A stretch of DNA of 64,000 nt from an uncultured bacterium (GTDB lineage Bacteria; Planctomycetota; UBA1135; GCA-002686595): positions 1 to 64,000 of the forward strand of contig CALCXM010000155.1 of assembly GCA_937905825.1 (NCBI GenBank), given 5' to 3'. The notes beneath the pieces were generated by a model. It was not told the DNA's origin. It saw nothing but the letters and a program-made list of their open reading frames with translations, and made no database searches. This document shows positions 7,975 through 17,429 of the stretch, in pieces; within the stretch, counting starts at the first letter, position 1, and every line of letters starts with the position of its first letter. Position numbers and translations under genes: made by a program.

Positions 7975-9827
7975 TGGGGAATCCGCTTGTTGCGCATGGA
8001 GCTAGCCGTCATTTCTCCGGACTTCAGGGCGTGCAAGCGTTTGTCGTAAGCACGACCAATGGCATTCCGTTCGAGGATCGCGAGCACCTGCCCTTCGTTC
8101 ACAGGATCCATGATCGGAATGGCGTTGATGTTGTTGACGGTCATGCGTTCCAAGACCCTATCGAGGTCCTCATCGGACTCGGCCGTGATGACGTTGTCGA
8201 TCATGAAGTCCCTGGCGATGATGAAGTCACCGACCGCCTCCTCGAGGTAGATGCGGCGGATGTCGGTCAGGGAAAAAATCCCCACCATGCGCTCCTCATT
8301 GTCCACCACCGGGAAGTAGGACTCGTGGGCTTCCGCCACAACCTTGAGCACGCGAACCAGGGTCATGTGGTGGTGGATCAATTGGGGGCGGCGTGCCTCC
8401 TCCAAGATTTCGCAGACCTGAATGTCGCTCAAGATGTCGATGACGAAGTCGCCCGAGTGAGCCGGGGAGTCCACGATACCGCCGACCTGGGCCTCGTAGA
8501 GCGACCAGTGCCTGGACAGCATGACGTGCAGAATGGACACGAGCAGCAGGGGCGCCACCAACTGATAGTTGCCGGTCATCTCGCAAATCATGACCGTGGC
8601 GGCCACGGGCACCTTGGCGACTCCCGCAAAGAAACCGCCCATGCCCACGAGGGCGAAGGCCGCCGGACTGATTCCAAGACCGGGGAAGAGCGCATCGATC
8701 GAGGATCCCACGGCAGCGCCGAGTAGCGCGCCGATCGCGACGGTAGGAGCGAACACGCCCCCTGATCCACCCGATGAGATGCTGAAGGCGGTGGCCAGGA
8801 TCTTGGCCAGGACGAGGGCGAACAGGATCTTGACGGAGGCCGTTCCTTGAATCGCCGTCATCATCAGGCCATAGCCGCCGAAGAGCACGCCATTCTCCCC
8901 TGTGAAGCTGGTCAAGAGCAGGGCGGTCATGCCTAACAGAAGTCCGCCAATCGCGGGCCGCACCGCCTTGGGCACCTTCGTCATTCGACTGAACAGACGG
9001 TGGATGCCATAGAAGATGTTCACGTGCAGCCAACCGACGATCGCACACACAAGCGCCAGGAATAGATAGGCGGGAACTTGGCTCGCCTTGAAATCGAGCA
9101 TGGCCGTGGAGGCCGCGTCGATGTGAATGACTTGGTGTTCCCCCGTCAATGTCGTGAACGTGATGAACGCGAAGATCGAGGCGATGATGCAGGGCATGAT
9201 CGATTCCCCTTCGAACTCCGGCTTGCGGTAGAGCACCTCTGGCATGAAGAGCGCGCCGCCCAGGGGCGAACAGAACATGGCGCCAATGCCACCACTGGCC
9301 CCGGACAAGAGGAACATGCGCCGGTCACGATCGGACAGCTTGAGGGCCGTGGCGAGGGCTGACCCGACTCCCGCACCCACCTGGGCCACCGGGCCTTCCT
9401 GTCCCGCCGAGCCGCCCGTGCCAATCGTGATGGCGCTGGTCAGGGCTTTGACCGCGATGACGCGCTTGCGGATGACCCCCTTCAAATGGTGGAAGGAGTT
9501 GATCACCGCATCCGTGCCGTGACCTTCTGCTTCCGGGGCAATCCACTGCACAAGCAGTCCTGTGATCAGGCCGCCGGCCGCGGGCACGAGCAGCAGCAAC
9601 CAGATCGAGAAATCGGCTCCGCCCAGGCCTTCGGCGGAGGATCCCACGATTTCCTCAAAGACGTGCAGCTTCGTCCAGGTCACCATCCACCGAAAGGTGA
9701 CCGCCGCCAAGCCGGTCACGAAGCCGATCAGCGAGGCGAAGAACATCCACTTGGTGACCCCGCCGAAGTCCAAGGAATCGCTGATTGCCCGCAGGCGCGG
9801 GTGGATCTTTGGGGAGCGCATGGACAT
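7971..9827 (-). CDS. ClC-family chloride channel/antiporter with C-terminal CBS pair
   Basis: The 618-residue protein has about ten membrane segments followed by two CBS domains (about residues 470-600; PVVDNEERMVGIFSLTDIRR and NINAIPIMDPVNEGQVLAIL). ClC signature regions are visible: GHGTDAVI, GGSAGQEGPVAQVGAG with the conserved gating glutamate, and GSGGVFAPTVAIGALLG. The family moves chloride (and proton) across the membrane; CBS pairs commonly bind adenine nucleotides and gate transport. Whether this one is a channel or an antiporter cannot be told by eye. It is the first gene of a two-gene operon with the GFA protein. Confidence 0.92.
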   Translation of the reverse strand: MSMRSPKIHPRLRAISDSLDFGGVTKWMFFASLIGFVTGLAAVTFRWMVTWTKLHVFEEIVGSSAEGLGGADFSIWLLLLVPAAGGLITGLLVQWIAPEAEGHGTDAVINSFHHLKGVIRKRVIAVKALTSAITIGTGGSAGQEGPVAQVGAGVGSALATALKLSDRDRRMFLLSGASGGIGAMFCSPLGGALFMPEVLYRKPEFEGESIMPCIIASIFAFITFTTLTGEHQVIHIDAASTAMLDFKASQVPAYLFLALVCAIVGWLHVNIFYGIHRLFSRMTKVPKAVRPAIGGLLLGMTALLLTSFTGENGVLFGGYGLMMTAIQGTASVKILFALVLAKILATAFSISSGGSGGVFAPTVAIGALLGAAVGSSIDALFPGLGISPAAFALVGMGGFFAGVAKVPVAATVMICEMTGNYQLVAPLLLVSILHVMLSRHWSLYEAQVGGIVDSPAHSGDFVIDILSDIQVCEILEEARRPQLIHHHMTLVRVLKVVAEAHESYFPVVDNEERMVGIFSLTDIRRIYLEEAVGDFIIARDFMIDNVITAESDEDLDRVLERMTVNNINAIPIMDPVNEGQVLAILERNAIGRAYDKRLHALKSGEMTASSMRNKRIPQ

Positions 9828-9913
9828 CTTGCGCGGAGACTAGCACTCCGGACCCCACCTGTCTGGAATGCGCGGGGATATAAAGAGGTCTGCCTAAGTC
9901 ATCCGGGAAAGTT

Positions 9914-10252
9914 CTATTCCGGGTCCCGGGGCCAGAGTCGCTCGCGGCTCTCGCGCATCTCCCGCAGAACCCGTTCCAGAATCGGACCTTCCTCGAGGGC
10001 TTGGATGGCATCCGAGTTCAGCTGGCAGACCGCGCAAACGGGACGCATGCCCAAGTAGCTCATCACGTCTTGGCGTTCGAGGGCCACGTCTTCGAGGCCC
10101 AACTCATCCGCGTCGAGTGGCGTTCCGTCCTCGTCAAAGCCAAAGAACAGCTTCACCTCGGCAGAGGTGCGGCGGCACAGGTAGCAGCGATCGTCCCCGC
10201 CTGAGCGGTCGAGGGCGCCGAAGTACTCATGAAAGCGATCGTCGATTCCCAT
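9914..10252 (-). CDS. Small protein with two CxxC pairs, downstream of AAA ATPase
   Basis: This 112-residue protein is of unknown family. Two CxxC knuckles (RCYLCRRTS near residue 23 and PVCAVCQLN near residue 72) suggest one zinc site formed by the pair. The C-terminus is a charged helix. It begins 7 nt after the stop of the DUF234-type ATPase and is probably co-translated with it, so it may be a partner or substrate of that ATPase. That is inference from position only. Confidence 0.6.
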   Translation of the reverse strand: MGIDDRFHEYFGALDRSGGDDRCYLCRRTSAEVKLFFGFDEDGTPLDADELGLEDVALERQDVMSYLGMRPVCAVCQLNSDAIQALEEGPILERVLREMRESRERLWPRDPE

Positions 10253-10259
10253 GCAAGCC

Positions 10260-11606
10260 TTAGATCAGCTCTCCCTCGGGAACCCGTTCCACCTCGAGCA
10301 CCCGATCGGCCCGGTGCGTGATGCCGTAAGTGAGCTTGATGATGCGCCCGCCAAAGGCAGCCCGCAGCTGCTCTAGTTCCAAAGCCAGAACTCCTTCGTC
10401 CGGGGATCCATCGGGGATCACAAGCGCAGCGACGGTCGTGCCCTCCAAGGTGCGCCCCACGGCGCGCACGAACTTGCCGTCAAAGGTCCCGTGCTCGACG
10501 ATCTCTTCCCCAACGATCTCCGCCGCCTCGCGCCGCAGGTGATCCAGCACGAACTGCAAGCGGGCATCGTCGTAGAGCCGGGGAAAATCCGGTTCCACGG
10601 AGGTCTCCATGACGCGGGCGCCGCGCCCGGCGTTGATCAAGGTCACCGAGGGCTGCACGTGACGAAAGTGAAAGGCGACGAAGCGATCGGCGATGTGATA
10701 GGTGCCGCGCCGCGAGCGCAGGGGATTGGGGTCGGTGATCGGGATGTCGCGGCGCACGAGCCCAAGGTCGCGCAGGACGGTCAGGTACTTGTTGGCCGCC
10801 GTGCTGTCGATGCCGACGCTGAGGGCCACGTCTCCGACCTTGCGATCCCCGCGGGCCACTGCCGCAAGAATCGAGTTGTAGGTCGTCGGGCTGTTGAGCT
10901 CATTGCGCAGCAGGAATTGCACCTCCTCGAACAGGTAGCCTTCCGGGCAGAGGATCTCATCCAGGATGTTCTGGCGCAGGCTGCGCGAATCGTCGAAGCG
11001 CCGCAGGTAGGCGGGCATGCCCCCCAGAATCGAGTAGGCCAAGATCCGGTCTTCGACGCTCCACTTCGGAAAGAAGCCGACCGTGGCCGGGGGCGTCAAG
11101 GGTTGCAGGCGCTTCTGAGCCGTGCGTCGACCGAAGAGCGGCGACTTCTCCGAGAGCACCTGCTCCTCCATGAACGAGACCTGGCTGCCGCACAGGACGA
11201 GCATCAGCTTGGAGTTCTTGCCATGTCGATCCCAGAAACGCTGGAGCACCGAAGGCAGGCCCTTGTTCGCCTCACATAAGTAGGGGAACTCATCGATCAC
11301 GATCACCAGGCGCGTGTCCCCGGCTCGGTCGCAGGCGAATTCAAGGGCGGTCTCCCAGTCGGGGAAGTTGACCGCGGCGATCGATTCCCCGAGCCCGTCC
11401 GCCAGGGCTTCCCGGAAGGCGCGCAGGTTGTCCTTCTCACGCAGTTGTGCCGCCTGAAAGTAGACGGCCGTGCGCCCTTCACAAAACTGCTGGAGAAGTT
11501 CTGTCTTGCCGACCCGGCGCCGGCCGTAGAGCACGAAAAGCTCCGGCGCACCCCGGTCTGCCAGGCGATTCAGAACCCCCAGCTCAGCATCTCTTCCGAT
11601 GAACAT
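10260..11606 (-). CDS. AAA ATPase with DUF234 domain
   Basis: The 448-residue protein opens with FIGRDAELGVLNRL. Walker A (LYGRRRVGKTELL) and Walker B (LVIVIDEFPYL) follow, in the style of archaeal-type STAND/AAA ATPases. A winged-helix region (about residues 225-285; KVGDVALSVGIDSTAANKYLTVL) and a C-terminal DUF234 nuclease-like region complete the usual layout. Such genes are widespread in archaea and scattered in bacteria, and their role is poorly known. DUF234 has been compared with PD-(D/E)xK folds, but I cannot confirm catalytic residues here. The short CxxC protein follows at 7 nt. Confidence 0.85.
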   Translation of the reverse strand: MFIGRDAELGVLNRLADRGAPELFVLYGRRRVGKTELLQQFCEGRTAVYFQAAQLREKDNLRAFREALADGLGESIAAVNFPDWETALEFACDRAGDTRLVIVIDEFPYLCEANKGLPSVLQRFWDRHGKNSKLMLVLCGSQVSFMEEQVLSEKSPLFGRRTAQKRLQPLTPPATVGFFPKWSVEDRILAYSILGGMPAYLRRFDDSRSLRQNILDEILCPEGYLFEEVQFLLRNELNSPTTYNSILAAVARGDRKVGDVALSVGIDSTAANKYLTVLRDLGLVRRDIPITDPNPLRSRRGTYHIADRFVAFHFRHVQPSVTLINAGRGARVMETSVEPDFPRLYDDARLQFVLDHLRREAAEIVGEEIVEHGTFDGKFVRAVGRTLEGTTVAALVIPDGSPDEGVLALELEQLRAAFGGRIIKLTYGITHRADRVLEVERVPEGELI

Positions 11607-11709
11607 GGATAGAGGATAGATAGGCGCCGGCTTCGGATCACTCGGAAACCCTTCGGTCTGCGGATTGCGGTATGCTGGACCCGTCCCAATCGAGCCCTAT
11701 TTCCCCCCG

Positions 11710-12732
11710 ATGCCCGTCCTCGACCGCCACCAACGCCCCCTCGGCAACCTGCGCCTTTCTGTCACGGATCGCTGCAATTTGCGCTGCGGCTACTGCATGC
11801 CGGAGGAGAACTACACTTGGCTCGAGCGCCCGGAGGTTCTGACCCTGGCGGAGCTCAAGGTCCTGGTGGATGCGTTTTGCCTCTTGGGCGTTCGCAAGGT
11901 GCGACTGACCGGCGGAGAGCCTCTGCTACGCGGGGACCTGCCGGAGTTGATTCGCATGTTGAAGGCGAACGAAAACCTGGAAGACATCGCGATCACCACC
12001 AACGGGGTTTTGCTCGCCGCCCAAGCGGCTGAGTTGAAAGCGGCCGGAGTCGGGCGAGTCACGGTCAGCCTGGACTCTTTGCGTCCCGACCGCTTCTACG
12101 GACTGTCCAAGCGCAACGCCTTGTCGAAGGTCATCGCTGGCTTGGAGGCCCTCAAAGAACTGGGCTTCGAGAAGACCAAGATCGACACGGTGGTGCTCAA
12201 AGACGTCAACGATGACGAGTTGATCGATCTGATCCACTTCGGCCGCGAGATGCAGGCTCAGGTCCGATTCATCGAGTACATGGACGTGGGCGGGGCGACG
12301 CGCTGGTCCATGGACTCCGTGGTCTCGAAGGCGGAGATCCTCGAGCGAGTGGAGTCCCAGCTGGGCCCCTACGAGAAACTTGGCGAGCGCAACTCCGCTC
12401 CGGCGGATCGCTACCGCCTCGCCGACGGCACCGTGTTCGGCGTGATCTCCTCCACGACCGATCCGTTCTGCAGCGCTTGCGATCGCTCGCGCATCACCGC
12501 GGACGGCAACTGGTACACCTGCCTCTACGCACAAAAGGGCCGGGACCTGCGCACGCCCCTGCGCTCGGGAGTGGACGCCGAAGGGCTCGCGGAGCTGATT
12601 AGCGCCGGTTGGAGCCTGCGGACAGATCGCGGCGCGGAGGAGCGCGTGGAAATGGCGGAGCGTTCGGCGCTCTTCGATTCCGAGCAGTTGCGCAAGGATC
12701 CGCGGCTCGAGATGCATACCCGCGGCGGTTGA
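11710..12732 (+). CDS. moaA: GTP 3',8-cyclase (molybdenum cofactor biosynthesis)
   Basis: This 340-residue radical-SAM enzyme converts GTP to 3',8-cyclo-GTP, the first step of molybdopterin synthesis. The N-terminal cluster motif CNLRCGYC and the LTGGEPLLR segment are standard. The second cluster ligands are visible in CSACDRSRITADGNWYTC. The C-terminus ends in the Gly-Gly pair (MHTRGG) needed for catalysis in MoaA. I chose the ATG at 11710 (MPVLDRHQRPLGNLRLSVTDRC), which gives the usual family length; the track start adds 15 residues. No other moa gene is adjacent. The formate dehydrogenase 8 kb downstream is a likely user of the cofactor. Confidence 0.95.
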   Translation: MPVLDRHQRPLGNLRLSVTDRCNLRCGYCMPEENYTWLERPEVLTLAELKVLVDAFCLLGVRKVRLTGGEPLLRGDLPELIRMLKANENLEDIAITTNGVLLAAQAAELKAAGVGRVTVSLDSLRPDRFYGLSKRNALSKVIAGLEALKELGFEKTKIDTVVLKDVNDDELIDLIHFGREMQAQVRFIEYMDVGGATRWSMDSVVSKAEILERVESQLGPYEKLGERNSAPADRYRLADGTVFGVISSTTDPFCSACDRSRITADGNWYTCLYAQKGRDLRTPLRSGVDAEGLAELISAGWSLRTDRGAEERVEMAERSALFDSEQLRKDPRLEMHTRGG

Positions 12733-12948
12733 GGAAACCCCGCGGCCTGGCACGGAGCTAGAGTCTGCAGCCAACTCGAGACGCGGTCTGAAAATGGCCC
12801 GGGCTGCGCGCCGCTGCTTTGCTGGTGGCGAGTCCCCGCATCCGTTCTCACGACCTGGACCAGTTCGCAGCGGTCTTTCCTATTCCTGGCCGCGACACCT
12901 GACTAGTCTACGTGCTCCTCATCCCAGCCCTTCCCAAACGATTCCCCG

Positions 12949-14055
12949 ATGAAGATCCGCGCAGCCGTCCTCGAAGAATTTGGCCAACCCCTGGTTGTTC
13001 AAGAAGTCGACATCGCCCCACCCAAAGCCGGCGAGGTGCTGGTCAAGCTGAAGGCCTGCGGCGTTTGCCACACGGACCTCTACACCGCCAGCGGCGCGGA
13101 CCCGAGCGGCTACGCGCCATGCGTTCTTGGCCACGAAGGGGCCGGCGTGGTGGAGGAAATCGGCGCGGGGGTCACGAGCCTGGCGGTCGGCGATCACGTG
13201 GTGACGCTCTTCTCTCCAGAGTGTGGTGAGTGCGTCAACTGCAGGAGCGGCAAGACAAACATCTGCACAGCGATTCGAGAGCAGCAGGGCCAGGGTTACA
13301 TGCCCGACGGCACCTCGCGCCTCTCCCGCGATGGTCAGAAGCTGCGCCACTTCATGGGCACGAGCACCTTCGCCGAGTACACGGTGATGCCCGAGATCGC
13401 GCTTGCCAAGATCAACAAGGAAGCCAACTTGGAGTCCGTTTGCCTCTTGGCTTGCGGCGCGACCACAGGCATCGCCGCAGCCCTGTGGAAAGCCGACGTG
13501 GAAGCTGGAAGCTCCGTGGCGGTCTTCGGGGCGGGCATGGTTGGCCTGGGCGCGGTGGCCGGCGCCAAGCTCAAGGGCGCCGAACGCATTTTCGTGGTGG
13601 ACCCCAGTGCGGAACGCCTCGAGCTGGCCAAGCGTTGGGGCGCGACGGACCTGATCCAACCGAAGGATGGGAACGCCGTCGAGGCGATCCTCGAGGCCAC
13701 CGGCGGGCTCGGGGCAGACTACACCTTCGAAGCGACCGGCCTGGTCAGCGTCATGGGGCAAGCGGTGGAAGCCGCGCGTTTGGGCTGGGGCTTGTGCACG
13801 GTGCTGGGCGTTGCCGGCCGTGGTGAAAAGCTGGAGATCATCCCGCGCTACTTAATCACCGGCCGTACGGTCCAAGGGGGCAGCTTCGGCGGTGCCAAGG
13901 GACGTACCCACGTGCCGCAACTGGTCGAGATGTACATGCGCGGCGAGCTGGACTTGGACGGCTTTGTTTCCCACCGCATCCGCTTGGACGAAGTCAACAA
14001 GGGCTTCGATTTGATGCACGCACAAGACGGCATTCGCTCGGTGATCACTTTCTAA
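12949..14055 (+). CDS. Zinc alcohol dehydrogenase, class III (S-hydroxymethylglutathione dehydrogenase)-like
   Basis: The 368-residue medium-chain dehydrogenase carries the catalytic zinc region (CGVCHTDLYT and GHEGAGVVEEIG) and the structural zinc cysteines CGECVNCRSGKTNIC. The Rossmann motif is VAVFGAGMVGLGAV. The C-terminal GGAKGRTHVPQLV and the GYMPDGTSRLS insertion match class III enzymes, which oxidise the glutathione or other thiol adduct of formaldehyde with NAD. Related zinc alcohol dehydrogenases with other substrates look similar, so the formaldehyde assignment is probable rather than proven. An alpha/beta hydrolase starts 8 nt after the stop and could hydrolyse the thioester product. 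Confidence 0.85.
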   Translation: MKIRAAVLEEFGQPLVVQEVDIAPPKAGEVLVKLKACGVCHTDLYTASGADPSGYAPCVLGHEGAGVVEEIGAGVTSLAVGDHVVTLFSPECGECVNCRSGKTNICTAIREQQGQGYMPDGTSRLSRDGQKLRHFMGTSTFAEYTVMPEIALAKINKEANLESVCLLACGATTGIAAALWKADVEAGSSVAVFGAGMVGLGAVAGAKLKGAERIFVVDPSAERLELAKRWGATDLIQPKDGNAVEAILEATGGLGADYTFEATGLVSVMGQAVEAARLGWGLCTVLGVAGRGEKLEIIPRYLITGRTVQGGSFGGAKGRTHVPQLVEMYMRGELDLDGFVSHRIRLDEVNKGFDLMHAQDGIRSVITF

Positions 14056-14063
14056 ACGGAACC

Positions 14064-14792
14064 ATGTTTGACGATCTACGCAACGGCGCCGGCGAGCGCT
14101 TGGACAACACCTTCACCCCAGGCGACAGCGCAAACCAACGAGCCGGGGAACTGGTCGTGATTGGCCATGGGGTCACCGCCAACAAGGACCGCGAGTGGGC
14201 GCTGACCTTGGCCGCAACCCTCGCCAAGGCCGGCTTCGACAGCGTGCGCTTTTCCTTCTCCGGCAACGGTGACTCGGAGGGGGACTTCCGTGAATCGACG
14301 CCCAGCAAGGAAGCGCAAGACTTGGGTTCCGTGCTCGACGCATGCGAGGGTCGCAAGGTGACCTACGTCGGCCACTCCATGGGCGCAGCGGTCGGCGTCT
14401 TGTGCGCGAGCAAGGACAAGCGCATCCAAAACCTCGTCTCCCTAGCGGGCATGGTGGACACGGCCGACTTCGCCAAGCGCAAGTTCGCCGATGTGGTCCC
14501 CGGCGCAGGCAACATGTGGGACAAGCCCGAGTGCCCGCTCAGCCAAACCTTCCTGGACGACATGAACGCCATCGGTTCTGTCGATGAGCTGGCGGAAGAG
14601 ATCGAGGCCCCCTGGCTCTTCGTTCACGGCACCAAGGACGACGTCGTGCCCATCGAAGAGTCCGAGATGATGCTGACCCGCACGGGCGGTTCCGCGGACT
14701 TTATCGACATCCACGGGGCGGACCATGTCTTCTCCGGAGAGGCAGGTCGGGTTATGGCGGATCGCGTGGTGGACTGGCTTGTGGAGCGCTAG
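14064..14792 (+). CDS. Alpha/beta hydrolase
   Basis: This 242-residue alpha/beta hydrolase has the nucleophile elbow GHSMGAAVG, an acid in HGTKDDVVPIEES and the catalytic histidine in GADHVFSG. An oxyanion region, VIGHGVTANKD, lies near the N-terminus. It resembles the S33/YitV-like esterase groups rather than the esterase-D type S-formylglutathione hydrolase. Because it follows the class III-like dehydrogenase at 8 nt, a thioesterase role on an S-formyl adduct is possible, but the substrate is unknown. Confidence 0.85.
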   Translation: MFDDLRNGAGERLDNTFTPGDSANQRAGELVVIGHGVTANKDREWALTLAATLAKAGFDSVRFSFSGNGDSEGDFRESTPSKEAQDLGSVLDACEGRKVTYVGHSMGAAVGVLCASKDKRIQNLVSLAGMVDTADFAKRKFADVVPGAGNMWDKPECPLSQTFLDDMNAIGSVDELAEEIEAPWLFVHGTKDDVVPIEESEMMLTRTGGSADFIDIHGADHVFSGEAGRVMADRVVDWLVER

Positions 14793-15020
14793 AACCCGTC
14801 CGCTGGCTCGAAAAGAGCATCCCACCGTCTGAGCTCCAGCATGCGGTCGTCACCAAGCACGTCGAGCGCCGGGACAAGAGTTCCGGAATCCGGGGGCAGG
14901 GGTTGGAGGATTTCGTGCGCAATCGCTTTGAAAGGGTAGTGTATGGATGCCCCTGAAGGATCCCTGACTCACCCGAGAGTGGGGTCTTCGGGCTTCAAAA
15001 CCAAATCACCAACGTCATTT

Positions 15021-15025
15021 GGAGG
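15021..15025 (+). promoter_or_regulatory. Shine-Dalgarno GGAGG
   Basis: GGAGG lies 7 nt upstream of the ATG at 15033. It decides the start of the following secreted protein against the track start at 14943. Confidence 0.7.
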
Positions 15026-15032
15026 TCCCCGC

Positions 15033-16091
15033 ATGACTGCTAACGTAATCCGCACCTGTTCACTTGCCTTGCTTGCGATGGGAGCACTTTCGAGTGCAAC
15101 CCAAGCTCAGCAATTCAACGTCGACTTTGATTCGTCGTTCCCGACCCAAGGTCCGACTCCTTCGACTTACCCAGCCGCAGGCACCGCTGGCACTTGGAAC
15201 CAAATTACGGGGGGCACAACGGGGCCCTTCAACTTGGTGGACAAAAGCGGCGCATCAACCGGGGTGACTCTGTCCTTGTCCTCCGGCGTGATCTCGAGCC
15301 TCGAGTTCGCGAACGCGAGCATTACCGGCGACCACGCCCTGCTGATGAACGACATCGTTTATGACGGCTTAGGGCCGGCGCTGTTCACCTTCAGTGGAAT
15401 GGCCGATGGAGTGTACACCGTCTACACCTACGCCATGGCCCCGGACAACAAGACCGGATTCATCAGTGGAGTCGACGTGAGCGGCTCGACAGACGGTTTG
15501 CAGAACGTGGGTGGAAGCCTATGGACTGGCGGCCACGCCCCGGGCGTCAGCTACGCGAAGCATACGGCGACCGTGAGCGGAGGAACTCTGGTCGTTACGG
15601 TGACCGAAGTCCTGACCTTCATGTCGATCAACGGCATCCAAATCGAAGGCGGAACCTCCCCTGGAGACCCCTACTGCTTCGGCGACTCGACAGGTTCTCC
15701 GTGCCCTTGCTTGGCCTTCGGCGCACCCGGGGCAGGCTGCCTCAACACCTCCGGAGCAGGCGCAGTCCTCGTTGGAACTGGTGTTCCGAACACCACCGCG
15801 GATACGTTGACCCTCTCAGCAACCGGCTGCCCGCCCCTCAAGCCGGGCCTCTTCTTCCAGGGCAACAACATGCTCGCCAACCCGGTCGGTGACGGTCTTC
15901 TGTGCACAAACGCTCTCCTGCGTTACGCCGTGAATTCCACCGACGCTGCCGGCAACGTGAGCCAAACGGGATTCGGCGCGAACGCTGCGACCGGAGTCAC
16001 CTTGAACTATCAGTACTGGTTCCGCGACCCCGCGAACCCCTGTGGCGGTGGATTCAACTTCACCAACGGCTGGGTCGTGACCTGGCTGTAA
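15033..16091 (+). CDS. Secreted protein with Cys-rich C-terminal tail
   Basis: The product has about 352 residues. A signal peptide (MTANVIRTCSLALLAMGALSSATQA) leads into a beta-rich N-terminal domain of about 200 residues that I do not recognise. The tail domain follows: YCFGDSTGSPCPCLA, GAGCLNTSGAGAVLVGTG, KPGLFFQG, VGDGLLC, YQYWFRDPANPCGGGFN. The start is set by a clear GGAGG. Immediately downstream is a perfect 13-bp hairpin, so this is probably a single-gene transcript. Function is unknown; the signal peptide places it outside the cytoplasm. Confidence 0.8.
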   Translation: MTANVIRTCSLALLAMGALSSATQAQQFNVDFDSSFPTQGPTPSTYPAAGTAGTWNQITGGTTGPFNLVDKSGASTGVTLSLSSGVISSLEFANASITGDHALLMNDIVYDGLGPALFTFSGMADGVYTVYTYAMAPDNKTGFISGVDVSGSTDGLQNVGGSLWTGGHAPGVSYAKHTATVSGGTLVVTVTEVLTFMSINGIQIEGGTSPGDPYCFGDSTGSPCPCLAFGAPGAGCLNTSGAGAVLVGTGVPNTTADTLTLSATGCPPLKPGLFFQGNNMLANPVGDGLLCTNALLRYAVNSTDAAGNVSQTGFGANAATGVTLNYQYWFRDPANPCGGGFNFTNGWVVTWL

Positions 16092-16125
16092 GCGCCTAAG
16101 CGGCCCCGCCGCATGTGAATTAAGT

Positions 16126-16155
16126 GGAGCCCCCAGCTGGATAGCTGGGGGCTCC
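16126..16155 (+). terminator. Perfect 13-bp hairpin terminator
   Basis: GGAGCCCCCAGCT, a 4-nt GGAT loop and AGCTGGGGGCTCC form a perfect stem 34 bp after the stop of the secreted protein. The sequence after it (ttgcgtt) is only weakly T-rich. It separates this gene from the sugar cluster. Confidence 0.75.
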
Positions 16156-16260
16156 TTGCGTTGATCTTGTGCTCTCGCCGGGTCCCCTGGATCAGCCGCG
16201 TCTCCTGGCTAGGCTCAATTGCAGTGGCCTCTAAGGCACCCAGCCGCTACCCTTTTGGGC

Positions 16261-17409
16261 ATGGCTAAAGGGATGAAGTGTGCGCTCATTGGGCAGGCGT
16301 TTATGGGCAAGGCCCACTCCAACGCCTATCGGCAGGTTTCGCGGTTCTTTGACCTGCCCTTGCAACCGGAGATGCACAAGATCGCGGCTAGGGATGGGGC
16401 GGCTTTGGAGCCCTTCGCCAAGGCCCAGGGCTGGGCTGGGTGGACAACGGATTGGCGTTCGCTGGCGGATGATCCGGAAGTCGGGATGGTCGATGTATCG
16501 ACGCCCAACCACCTGCACCGCGAAATGTCCCTGGCCATGTTGAAGGCGGGCAAGCACGTGGCCTGCGAGAAGCCGCTGGCCTCTACGCTGGAAGAGGCCC
16601 GCGAGATGCGCGACGCGGCGCGCAAGGCCAAGGCTTCGAAGACCTTCGTGTGGTTCAACTATCGTCGGGCACCCGCCATCGCTTTGGCTTGGCAGATGTT
16701 GCGCAAGAAGCGGCTCGGCCAGATCTATCACGTGCGCGCAAGTTACCTGCAGAGCTGGGGCATGGCGTCGACGCCCATGGGCTGGCGCTTCAAGAAGAAG
16801 CACGCGGGCAGCGGAGCTCACGGTGACCTGAACGCACACATCGTCGACCTTGCGCGTTTCTTGTTGCAAGAAGAGATCGTCGAAGTCCACGGGGCCGTTG
16901 CGCGCACCTTCGTGAAGCAGCGCACTTGGGCAGAGACCGGCAAGCAGGCCCGTTGCGATGTGGACGACGCCGTGCTGTTCCTCGGCAGCTTCGCCGGTGG
17001 CGCCACCGCTTCCTTTGAAGCGACGCGTTTGGCCCCCGGGCATCTGAACGACAACACCATCGAGATCAACGGTGAGTTGGGTTCCCTGCGCTGGAACTTG
17101 GAGAACCTGAACGAACTGTGGCTGCACGAGGAATCCGAGCGGCCCGGCGAGAGCGGCTGGCGCAGGATTTCAGCAACCGACGGAGCCAACCATCCCTACG
17201 CGGATGCCTGGTGGCCCGGTGGTCACATCATCGGTTACGAGCACACCTTCACGAACCAACTGGCCGACATGATGCGCGTGCTTGCGCGCAAGAAACCGAT
17301 CATGCCGGTCGCCGACTTCGCCGACGCGTACGAAACGCAAAGAGTGCTGGAGGCCGCCTTGGTCTCCGCCCGCGAGCGTTGCGCCGTTCCTCTTAGCGAG
17401 ATTCGCTAG
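16261..17409 (+). CDS. Gfo/Idh/MocA-family oxidoreductase
   Basis: The product has about 382 residues. A Rossmann N-terminus ([18 protein letters not shown]; the glycine motif is less canonical than GxGxxG) is followed by [24 protein letters not shown] and CEKPLA, the family signature with its catalytic-region lysine. The C-terminal beta-sheet domain carries [15 protein letters not shown]. Family members oxidise or reduce sugars and inositols with NAD(P). It is the first gene of a four-gene plus-strand cluster with a TIM-barrel isomerase, an MFS transporter and a 3-keto-glycoside hydrolase-like lipoprotein. That setting suggests oxidation of a sugar hydroxyl or reduction of a keto-sugar. Confidence 0.9.
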   Translation: MAKGMKCALIGQAFMGKAHSNAYRQVSRFFDLPLQPEMHKIAARDGAALEPFAKAQGWAGWTTDWRSLADDPEVGMVDVSTPNHLHREMSLAMLKAGKHVACEKPLASTLEEAREMRDAARKAKASKTFVWFNYRRAPAIALAWQMLRKKRLGQIYHVRASYLQSWGMASTPMGWRFKKKHAGSGAHGDLNAHIVDLARFLLQEEIVEVHGAVARTFVKQRTWAETGKQARCDVDDAVLFLGSFAGGATASFEATRLAPGHLNDNTIEINGELGSLRWNLENLNELWLHEESERPGESGWRRISATDGANHPYADAWWPGGHIIGYEHTFTNQLADMMRVLARKKPIMPVADFADAYETQRVLEAALVSARERCAVPLSEIR

Positions 17410-17429
17410 ACCGCTACCCAAAGCCGATC

